From: an uncultured Saprospiraceae bacterium
GTDB taxonomy: Bacteria > Bacteroidota > Bacteroidia > Chitinophagales > Saprospiraceae
DNA: 5,493 bases
Direction of reading: 5' to 3'
Assembly: GCA_937969485.1 (NCBI GenBank)
Contig: CALBVQ010000086.1
Location: 1-5,493, forward strand
Shown: positions 1 through 5,350 of the stretch, in pieces
Layout of the letters: every line of letters starts with the position of its first letter
Position numbering within the stretch: the stretch's first letter is position 1
Position numbers and translations under genes: made by a program
The notes under the pieces: model-generated
What the model was told of the DNA's origin: nothing
Database searches by the model: none
The model's input: the letters and a program-made list of their open reading frames with translations, nothing else

Positions 1-473
1 TCGTGCTTGTGCACTTTCGGCAGGCCTGTTTTAAAGGTAAACTCCTGATTATAGATTTCATGTTCGAATGGAAGCTCGATAAATTCCAGTTCAGGAAACA
101 CTTTTTTCATGGCAACCCTTACATACGGGTCCATTCCGTAATTATCATCTATATGAAGAAAGCCTCCACCCAGCAAATAAATTCTTAGATTTTCTGCCTC
201 TTGATCACTAAAAATCACATTTCCGTGACCTGTCATATGCAAAAAAGGGTAACTAAATATTTCTGCGGAACTCACTTCTACTGTAGCATAATCAGCTTCA
301 AAGTGCGTTTCTATTTCTTTGTTACAAAAACGTGCTAAATTCGGCAATGCAGTAGGATTGGAATACCAATCTCCCCCACCATTATACTTCAGCAGTGCAA
401 GCTTCATACCCTCTTGAGCAAATAAACCATTACCAAATGCCAATGCACAGATCAATATTAAAGTCCGAATCAT
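1..473 (-). CDS. DUF4159 domain secreted protein, 3' end cut by window edge
   Basis: The first 157 codons of a gene that starts at ATG 473-471 and runs off the left edge without a stop. Residues 1-19 are a signal peptide (MIRTLILICALAFGNGLFA) with probable cleavage before Q20, so the protein is exported to the periplasm or beyond. The mature part carries the DUF4159 hallmarks: LLKYNGGGDWY at about 27-37, TGHGNVIFS at about 81-89, and LLGGGFLHIDDNYGMD at about 100-115. The family has a class I glutamine-amidotransferase-like fold, but its function is unknown. Relatives are roughly 210 residues long, from memory, so about 50-60 C-terminal residues should lie outside the window. The gene is divergent from the amidase gene with a 70-base spacer and points the same way as rsmE. 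The family call is confident; no biochemical role can be given. Confidence 0.88.
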   Translation of the reverse strand, partial: MIRTLILICALAFGNGLFAQEGMKLALLKYNGGGDWYSNPTALPNLARFCNKEIETHFEADYATVEVSSAEIFSYPFLHMTGHGNVIFSDQEAENLRIYLLGGGFLHIDDNYGMDPYVRVAMKKVFPELEFIELPFEHEIYNQEFTFKTGLPKVHKH

Positions 474-543
474 ATCATTCTTTTTTACTATTAACGCAAA
501 TTACGCAGAAATGATTTTATATTTAAAATTATAACTAAAAACT
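474..543. promoter_or_regulatory. Divergent intergenic spacer with weak promoter candidates
   Basis: This very AT-rich spacer must hold the start signals of both the DUF4159 gene (minus) and the amidase gene (plus). On the plus strand, TATATTTA at 518-525 differs from the Bacteroidota -7 element TAnnTTTG only in its last base, and it ends 18 bases before the amidase ATG. No convincing TTG lies at the right distance upstream. On the minus strand, TAATTTG (503-497) is one base short of the consensus spacing. A short direct repeat, ACGCAAATT then ACGCAGAAA, occupies 494-511. Neither promoter is well supported, and no Shine-Dalgarno sequence is visible for either gene. Confidence 0.3.
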
Positions 544-2178
544 ATGCGAATACTTATCCTTTCTTTAATTTTTCTATTGGCTTGTTCGACCAGCAAGAAT
601 TCTTCTAAGAAAATGTCAGAACAAGAAATGTTAGAAAAGAACTTGTCTCATGAGAAGACTCGAATGCAGTTCAAACTGATTTCTTCTACCTTTAATGATA
701 AGAAAGATGTGTGGGCTTCCGCCCAAAATCAGCTTGGTGACTTCGATGAAGCAAAATACATCGAACTAAAACCATTTATTTACGAACGTTCCATAAATGA
801 AATTCAACAGTTCATATCTGAACGCAAACTAAGTTATGAACTCTTGACTAAATGGTACTTATATAGGATAATAAAGTTTGAATCCGACCCAGAGACTTCG
901 CTACATGCGATAATAGCTATTAACCCAGATGCCGTCCTCCGTGCCAGGCAATGCGATTATGAAAACAATTCAAACACTTCCAGAATATATGGAATGCCTA
1001 TCTTGTTGAAAGACAACATAGGAGCTAATGGAATGGCAACAACGGCAGGAGCTATTGTACTATCAAACAATTTCACGCGTGACGCCAGAATAGTTGAGAA
1101 TCTGAAAGCCAACGGGGCAATAATACTTGGCAAAGCAAATTTGAGTGAATGGGCATATTTCTTTTGTCAAGGTTGTCCGGTAGGATATTCTGCAGTAGGA
1201 GGTCAAACGCTTAATCCGTATGGAAGAGGAGAGTTTGAAAGTGGTGGTTCTTCTTCGGCGAGTGGTGCGGCGGTTGCAGCAAATTATGCAGTAGCAGCAA
1301 TAGGAACTGAAACTGCCGGTTCCATCCTATCACCTAGCGCACAAAACAGTGTCGTTGGCTTGAAGCCAACTGTAGGAATTGCGAGTAGAAGCGGAATCGT
1401 GCCTATCAGCAGCACCTTAGATACACCAGGACCAATGACAAAAAACGTAAGTGACAACGCCATCTTACTAGCTGCAATAGCGGGAAAAGACAGCCAAGAT
1501 TCTGCCACCGATAAGGCACCTGAGCTTAATAACTACACGGTTGATAACTTGCGTACTTCGATTTCTTTATTCAAGTTCGCTGTCAATAAGGAGTATCTAG
1601 ATGCTTCACCATTGTATAAAAACATGGTTGAACACTTAAGAACAAACGGAGCGACAATACTAGAATTCACACCAGAAAAAGCAGAATTGGATGGTTTTTT
1701 AGATGTTCTGTACTATGATATGAAAAAAGATTTACCAAAATATCTTTCGATCTATAGCCCCAGATCAGTGCAAGTAAGATCAGTACAAGATGTCATCGAT
1801 TTCAATAAGGAGAATATCGAATCAAGAGCGCCTTACGGACAAGCGATTTTTGAAGCGACTACTGCTTACAGGATGTCACCAGATAGTATGAATATATTAA
1901 AAGCTAGCTTAGAAGAAAATGCGAGAAACATGTATTCCGAGATGCTTGAAGTTGAGCAAGTGGACGCCATCCTATCGATAAATAACTATGACGCTGCTTA
2001 TGCGGCCGTAGCTAAATATCCTGCTTTGGCTTTGCCTATGGGATATACAGCCGAAGGAGAACCTCAAGCTTTAACCTTGATAGCTTTACCGTTTCACGAA
2101 CAAGACTTACTAAATATAGCTAAGACAATTACAGATGCATTTCCTAAGCGAGTGGCACCTGCTGGAATGAATGACTAG
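544..2178 (+). CDS. Amidase-signature (AS) family hydrolase, predicted lipoprotein
   Basis: A 544-residue Ser-cisSer-Lys hydrolase that would cleave an amide or related C-N bond; its substrate cannot be told from sequence. Residues 1-14 are a lipoprotein signal with the lipobox LLAC (lipidated Cys14), which fixes the start at ATG 544 rather than the internal ATG at 613. The mature enzyme should sit on the periplasmic face of a membrane. The AS domain spans about residues 90-535. Lys156 lies in GMPILLKDN, the cis-Ser is probably Ser236 in GGSSSASG, and the nucleophile is Ser260 in GTETAGS; the 24-residue Ser-Ser spacing equals that known for FAAH and peptide amidase. VVGLKPTVG (270-278) and PGPMTKNVSD (295-304) are further family blocks. 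Odd points are A258, where relatives usually have Asp or Gly, and a Cys208-x-x-Cys211 pair in the loop before the cis-Ser. It is not GatA: it has an export signal and no gatB or gatC is near. Confidence 0.93.
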   Translation: MRILILSLIFLLACSTSKNSSKKMSEQEMLEKNLSHEKTRMQFKLISSTFNDKKDVWASAQNQLGDFDEAKYIELKPFIYERSINEIQQFISERKLSYELLTKWYLYRIIKFESDPETSLHAIIAINPDAVLRARQCDYENNSNTSRIYGMPILLKDNIGANGMATTAGAIVLSNNFTRDARIVENLKANGAIILGKANLSEWAYFFCQGCPVGYSAVGGQTLNPYGRGEFESGGSSSASGAAVAANYAVAAIGTETAGSILSPSAQNSVVGLKPTVGIASRSGIVPISSTLDTPGPMTKNVSDNAILLAAIAGKDSQDSATDKAPELNNYTVDNLRTSISLFKFAVNKEYLDASPLYKNMVEHLRTNGATILEFTPEKAELDGFLDVLYYDMKKDLPKYLSIYSPRSVQVRSVQDVIDFNKENIESRAPYGQAIFEATTAYRMSPDSMNILKASLEENARNMYSEMLEVEQVDAILSINNYDAAYAAVAKYPALALPMGYTAEGEPQALTLIALPFHEQDLLNIAKTITDAFPKRVAPAGMND

Positions 2179-2194
2179 ACATTCATGTCATTCA
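2167..2194. repeat. Inverted repeat over the shared stop codons of two convergent genes
   Basis: ATGAATG (2167-2173) and CATTCAT (2180-2186) form 7-base arms around the loop ACTAGA. CTAG at 2175-2178 supplies TAG to the amidase gene on the plus strand (2176-2178) and TAG to rsmE on the minus strand (2177-2175). A competing pairing exists between TGAATGAC (2168-2175) and GTCATTCA (2187-2194), with 8-base arms and an 11-base loop. The arms are AT-rich and no T-run follows on either strand, so this is not a standard intrinsic terminator. A weak bidirectional transcription-stop role remains possible because there is no other space between the two genes. Confidence 0.6.
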
Positions 2195-2879
2195 ACAAGC
2201 GAAAAAAGGAAACTGAAGTAAGTGCTGCCGTCTCAGTGCGCAGCCGTTCATCTCCTAAACTCACTAGTCTATATCCAGCTCCCATTGCTAATTTTATTTC
2301 ATCGTCACGAAAACCGCCCTCGGGGCCTATGCAAATCGTTGTTGGCTTGCCGATTGAAAAACCCTTAGAGAAATGTAGCGTTTCACTTGTCAAACAAGCC
2401 ATCATTTTTTGAACTGTTGATGAAGCATTTATCCAAGGTTCAAACTCAACCAGTTCATTAATAGTTGGCATTGTAGCCTTTAGGGATTGTTTCATTGCTG
2501 CCAAAGCAATCCTTTTCATGCGATCGACTTTGATAATTTTACGTTCACTGTGCTTACAGAGAATAAATGATATTTCATTAATCCCTATTTCGACTGCTTT
2601 TTCAACAAACCATTCAATTCTGTCGATATTTTTTGTAGGTGCCACTGCAATGTGCAGATAAGGAGATGAGGACGAGATAGAATTCCTTTCTATAATCTTT
2701 GCTTGAATTTCTTTTTTTGTAGACTTGACAATCTCTGCTCTGTACAAGGTTCCAGAGCCATCGGTGAAATTAATAGCGTCGCCTTTCGATTTCCTTAGGG
2801 CATTCTGAATGTGCCGCATTTCCTCATTTTCGAAGAAAGCAATGTCGTTTTGAATTTTATCTGTGTAAAAAAGAACCAT
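2175..2879 (-). CDS. rsmE: 16S rRNA (uracil(1498)-N3)-methyltransferase RsmE
   Basis: A cytoplasmic enzyme that uses S-adenosylmethionine to methylate N3 of U1498 in 16S rRNA, acting on the assembled 30S subunit. The 234-residue product is a normal length for the family. Residues 1-70 form the PUA-like RNA-binding domain, with the expected MRHIQNALRKSKGD at 21-34. Residues 75-230 form the SPOUT methyltransferase domain with its C-terminal trefoil knot: APTKNIDRIEWFVEKAVEIG (80-99), HSERK (110-114), KQSLKATMP (130-138), IGPEGGF (184-190) and SLGDERLRTETAAL (207-220). The last two line the SAM site. I start at ATG 2879, giving MVLFYTD like other RsmE proteins. A 10-codon extension to TTG 2909 is open, but it reads through promoter-like sequence and has no family support. 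The gene overlaps the amidase stop by 4 bases and is divergent from rseP. Confidence 0.96.
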   Translation of the reverse strand: MVLFYTDKIQNDIAFFENEEMRHIQNALRKSKGDAINFTDGSGTLYRAEIVKSTKKEIQAKIIERNSISSSSPYLHIAVAPTKNIDRIEWFVEKAVEIGINEISFILCKHSERKIIKVDRMKRIALAAMKQSLKATMPTINELVEFEPWINASSTVQKMMACLTSETLHFSKGFSIGKPTTICIGPEGGFRDDEIKLAMGAGYRLVSLGDERLRTETAALTSVSFFRLLNDMNV

Positions 2880-2883
2880 TCTG

Positions 2884-2909
2884 CAAAAATAAGAATTAAT
2901 TGAGTGCAA
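2884..2909 (-). promoter_or_regulatory. Candidate rsmE promoter, close to the start codon
   Basis: On the minus strand, TATTTTTG (2891-2884) matches the Bacteroidota -7 consensus TAnnTTTG exactly, and TTG at 2909-2907 lies 15 bases upstream. That spacing is a little shorter than the 17-23 usually quoted for this promoter class. The -7 element ends only four bases before the rsmE ATG at 2879, so transcription would begin at or within a few bases of the start codon, giving a leaderless or nearly leaderless mRNA. The box could be chance in such AT-rich DNA. Confidence 0.4.
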
Positions 2910-2926
2910 TGTATTTTATACCTTTG
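2900..2926 (+). promoter_or_regulatory. Bacteroidota-type promoter for the rseP-hscB-SRPBCC operon
   Basis: TTG at 2900-2902, a 16-base spacer, then TACCTTTG at 2919-2926, an exact match to TAnnTTTG, followed by C as is common. This is the promoter recognised by the primary sigma factor of Bacteroidota. Transcription would begin near 2931-2933, giving a leader of about 57 bases before the rseP ATG. The -33 element sits inside the candidate minus-strand rsmE promoter, so the two may compete. The spacer is one base shorter than the usual range. Confidence 0.7.
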
Positions 2927-2933
2927 CGGTTCT

Positions 2934-2967
2934 TTGCTAGCTTAACATTCCTAAAGCGAAAACTTTG
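2934..2967 (+). promoter_or_regulatory. Possible second, weaker rseP promoter
   Basis: TTG at 2934-2936, a 23-base spacer and AAACTTTG at 2960-2967, which misses the TAnnTTTG consensus only at its first base. It ends 21 bases before the rseP ATG. Three CTTTGC hexamers occur in this region (2922-2927, 2932-2937, 2963-2968), so the match may be a by-product of that repeated word. Low confidence. Confidence 0.22.
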
Positions 2968-2988
2968 CAGAGATACTAAAACAAATAA

Positions 2989-4356
2989 ATGGAAATTTTA
3001 ATAAAGTTATTACAAGTCATCTTAAGTTTATCAATTCTTGTGGTATTACACGAGGGTGGTCACTTTTTACCTGCTAAATGGTTCAAGACAAGAGTTGAAA
3101 AATTTTACTTGTTTTTTAATCCTGGATTCGAGCTCTTCAAAAAGAAAATAGGGGAAACAGAATATGGAATAGGTTGGTTGCCTTTCGGTGGCTACGTAAA
3201 AATATCAGGGATGATCGATGAGAGTTTCGATAAGGAACAAATGGCTGGAGAGCCGCAGCCTTGGGAATTTCGATCTAAGCCAGCTTGGCAACGATTCATT
3301 ATTATGATAGGAGGTGTAACTGTAAACCTTATCTTAGGTGTGTTGCTATTTATCATGATTTTCGCAGTATATGGCGAAAAATATATTCCAGCCGAAAATG
3401 TAAAGTATGGAATCTATGTTGACTCGCTCGGTTACGATGTAGGTTTGAGAACTGGAGATGTAATTCTGAAATATGGAGATAAGTCCTTTGACAAATTTAG
3501 CAGGGGAGCTATTATTTCTGACGTTGTCCTAAATGGTACGAATACGATCACTGTTGACCGAAATGGGGAGATGGTGAGCATTCCTGTTGATCCTAAATAT
3601 GTAGGGATTTTCGGAAGCCAGAAAATGAAGCAAATGCTTTTCTTCGACGCAAGAACGCCATTCGAAATAACAGAGGTGTCGAAAGGGACTAAGAAATTTG
3701 GCCTCTTTAAAAAAGGAGAAGATGGACCAGCAGCAAAGGCAGGCATCGAAGCTGGCGACAAAATTGTGTCAATCGGAGGTCGTACTTTCGACTTCTATGA
3801 TGAAGCGATAAAGATAACTAAAGAGTTTGGTGGGCAAGAAGTACCTGTAGTGATAGAACGCGCTGGCCAACAAATGACTAAGCAAGTTGCACTTACTAAA
3901 GAAGGTAAAATGGGAGTAGTAAGACAGCCTTTGAATTACTTCTATGGACAAGAAACTCAGGATTACACATGGGGAGAAGCTGTACCCGCAGGATGGAACA
4001 AGTCAGTAAAATTCTTAGGCGATCAATTGAAAGCCTTCAAGAAAATGTTCAGCGGTGAATTGAAAGTAACTGAAAGTCTGGGAAGTCTGATTTCAATAGG
4101 AAATCTATTCCCAAGCAAATGGGATTGGTCAGCGTTTTGGAATCTAACTGCAATGCTTTCTCTCATTTTGGGAATCATGAATTTATTACCTATTCCAGCT
4201 TTGGATGGTGGATATATAGTGTTCTTAATCTGGGAAATGGTGAGCGGTAAAAAAGTGTCGGACAAGACAATGGAAATCGCTAACACGATCGGTTTTTTCA
4301 TCCTCATAGGATTAATGATCTTCGCGCTAGGGCTGGATGTCTCTAGGATAATCTAA
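2989..4356 (+). CDS. rseP: Site-2 intramembrane metalloprotease RseP (M50)
   Basis: An inner-membrane zinc protease that cuts substrates within or near the membrane. In Proteobacteria it releases SigmaE by cleaving RseA and also clears signal-peptide remnants; its Bacteroidota substrates are not evident here. The 455-residue product has four likely membrane spans: about 3-20, 103-127, 383-410 and 433-452. The zinc site is HEGGH at 21-25 (His21, Glu22, His25) in the first span and Asp406 in NLLPIPALDGG (398-408). ETEYGIGWLPFGGYVKISGM (56-75) is the membrane-associated beta hairpin region. Two periplasmic PDZ domains follow, at about 135-205 (GLRTGDVIL) and about 225-305 (GPAAKAGIEAGDKIV), as in E. 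coli RseP. Position 23 is Gly where relatives commonly have Leu or Phe, which is unlikely to abolish activity. No dxr gene, a frequent rseP neighbour, is adjacent. It is probably the first gene of an operon, 33 bases ahead of hscB. Confidence 0.95.
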   Translation: MEILIKLLQVILSLSILVVLHEGGHFLPAKWFKTRVEKFYLFFNPGFELFKKKIGETEYGIGWLPFGGYVKISGMIDESFDKEQMAGEPQPWEFRSKPAWQRFIIMIGGVTVNLILGVLLFIMIFAVYGEKYIPAENVKYGIYVDSLGYDVGLRTGDVILKYGDKSFDKFSRGAIISDVVLNGTNTITVDRNGEMVSIPVDPKYVGIFGSQKMKQMLFFDARTPFEITEVSKGTKKFGLFKKGEDGPAAKAGIEAGDKIVSIGGRTFDFYDEAIKITKEFGGQEVPVVIERAGQQMTKQVALTKEGKMGVVRQPLNYFYGQETQDYTWGEAVPAGWNKSVKFLGDQLKAFKKMFSGELKVTESLGSLISIGNLFPSKWDWSAFWNLTAMLSLILGIMNLLPIPALDGGYIVFLIWEMVSGKKVSDKTMEIANTIGFFILIGLMIFALGLDVSRII

Positions 4357-4389
4357 AGTGCATTTATCGTAGGTAAAGATTTGTGTCAT

Positions 4390-4914
4390 ATGAATTACTT
4401 TGATTTTTTTGGGCTCGAGCCCAAATTTAACATAAACGGAAAAGCGCTTAAACTCCTGTACTATGAGAAGATGAAGGAATTTCATCCAGATATGCAGGTT
4501 AATGCTTCGGCCGATGAGCAAGCAGAAGTGTTACGTATGAGTTCGATTAATAACGAGGCTTACAAGACGCTAAGAGATTTTCACTTACGATTAAAGTATA
4601 TTCTCTCAACATACTATCCTGGTAATGAGCCACCGTCTACCATCCTCCCCCAAATGTTCTTAATGGAAATGATGGACATGAACGACGATCTAGAGGAGAT
4701 CAAGAATTCCAATGATCAGACAAAATCAGATGCGTTTGAAAATCAGGTGCTGGACACGCTAGAGAAAATGAAAACAGAGATCGAAAACGTTGTGAAAGAT
4801 ACGTCTGTTGAAGAAGCTTCTAAAGACGTTTTCGATCAAATCAATGAATATCTTCTAAAAAAGAATTATCTTCATCGTGCAATTTCAAATGTGCGCAATG
4901 AAAAGGATATCTAA
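4390..4914 (+). CDS. hscB: Fe-S cluster assembly co-chaperone HscB
   Basis: A cytoplasmic J-domain protein that brings the Fe-S scaffold (IscU-type) to the Hsp70 partner HscA and stimulates its ATPase. The 174-residue length fits HscB (about 171 in E. coli) and not a general DnaJ. The J-domain covers about residues 1-75: YFDFFGLEPKFNI at the start, the catalytic HPD at 32-34, and SSINNEAYKTLRD (51-63) in helix III. The C-terminal helical scaffold-binding domain covers about 85-170, with the family signature LPQMFLMEMMDMNDDLEEI (86-104). No N-terminal zinc-binding cysteines are present. I chose ATG 4390 because MNYFDFFGL aligns with the HscB start; an in-frame TTG at 4381 would add three residues without support. 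No iscS, iscU, hscA or fdx gene lies in the window. It follows rseP closely and overlaps the next gene, so it is probably in one operon. Confidence 0.9.
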   Translation: MNYFDFFGLEPKFNINGKALKLLYYEKMKEFHPDMQVNASADEQAEVLRMSSINNEAYKTLRDFHLRLKYILSTYYPGNEPPSTILPQMFLMEMMDMNDDLEEIKNSNDQTKSDAFENQVLDTLEKMKTEIENVVKDTSVEEASKDVFDQINEYLLKKNYLHRAISNVRNEKDI

Positions 4915-5350
4915 TGACATTCGGATTTCCGCTCCTGTAAACAAGGTGTGGAACACAATATTTGATCCCACATCGTTTGGTCTTTGGACAGAAGCGTTTA
5001 CAAAAGGATCGTATTATGTCGGGAGCCTTGAAAGCGGTGCATCCATACGGTTCCTAGCAAAAAATAAGAAAGGTAAAATCGACGGAATGGTGTCGGAAAT
5101 TGCAGAGAACATTCCATATGAATATCTTTCGATCAGACATCTAGGATGGGTTTTCAACGGTGTGGATGACACGGAAAGTGAAGAAGTTAAGTCTTGGGCT
5201 CCTGCTTATGAGAATTATAGGTTTACGCAGGATGGCGACACTACTATTTTGACAGTCGTGGCAGATTTAAGTGATGAATATGCCGCGATGTTTACTCGGT
5301 TGTGGCCAATCGCACTAGCTAAGATCAAGGAATTGTCTGAGGGGTGGTGA
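4898..5350 (+). CDS. SRPBCC (AHSA1/START-like) domain protein
   Basis: A 150-residue, apparently cytoplasmic protein made of a single SRPBCC helix-grip domain, a fold with a deep hydrophobic pocket that binds lipids or other ligands. There is no signal peptide and no membrane span. Family landmarks are IRISAPVNKVWNTIFDP (8-24), the mid-domain YEYLSIRHLGWVFNG (74-88), the acidic stretch before SWAPAYENYRF (99-109), and a long C-terminal helix, about 125-147, beginning DEYAAMFTRLWPIAL. The ligand and role are unknown; relatives are usually annotated only as activator of Hsp90 ATPase homologue-like or SRPBCC proteins. ATG 4898 is the best start: the MKRISNDIRISAP opening is typical, and the in-frame GTG 4877 and ATG 4889 add residues inside hscB with no family match. 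The 17-base overlap with hscB suggests coupled translation. Confidence 0.88.
   Translation: MKRISNDIRISAPVNKVWNTIFDPTSFGLWTEAFTKGSYYVGSLESGASIRFLAKNKKGKIDGMVSEIAENIPYEYLSIRHLGWVFNGVDDTESEEVKSWAPAYENYRFTQDGDTTILTVVADLSDEYAAMFTRLWPIALAKIKELSEGW

Noticed and set aside
3..188. 61-codon plus-strand open frame
   Set aside because: It lies opposite the DUF4159 coding frame, which has a signal peptide and clear family motifs; the plus-strand translation resembles nothing.
1284..1508. Minus-strand open frame inside the amidase gene
   Set aside because: It is antisense to the most conserved part of the amidase (nucleophile Ser block) and has no recognisable features.
544..2178. GatA subunit of the tRNA amidotransferase
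   Set aside because: The protein has a lipobox signal and a roughly 100-residue N-terminal region before the catalytic Lys block, and no gatB or gatC neighbours, so it is a different AS-family enzyme.
2165..2194. Intrinsic bidirectional terminator between the amidase gene and rsmE
   Set aside because: The stems are AT-rich and short and no T-run follows on either strand, so I list it only as an inverted repeat.
2185..2412. 75-codon plus-strand open frame over the rsmE 3' end
   Set aside because: It is antisense to the conserved SAM-binding region of RsmE, so its openness reflects the codons of the real gene.
2880..2909. Ten-codon N-terminal extension of RsmE from a TTG start
   Set aside because: The extra residues do not match the family, the first codon is TTG, and the DNA overlaps exact promoter motifs; ATG 2879 gives the normal RsmE start.
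3432..3761. 109-codon minus-strand open frame inside rseP
   Set aside because: It lies opposite the PDZ region of rseP and lacks any domain or promoter of its own.
4023..4307. 94-codon minus-strand open frame inside rseP
   Set aside because: It is antisense to the C-terminal membrane part of RseP, including the LDG motif; the hydrophobic look comes from the complementary strand.
4357..4389. Separate promoter for hscB
   Set aside because: The 33-base gap has only an imperfect AGATTTG-like word and no TTG at proper spacing; read-through from rseP is simpler.
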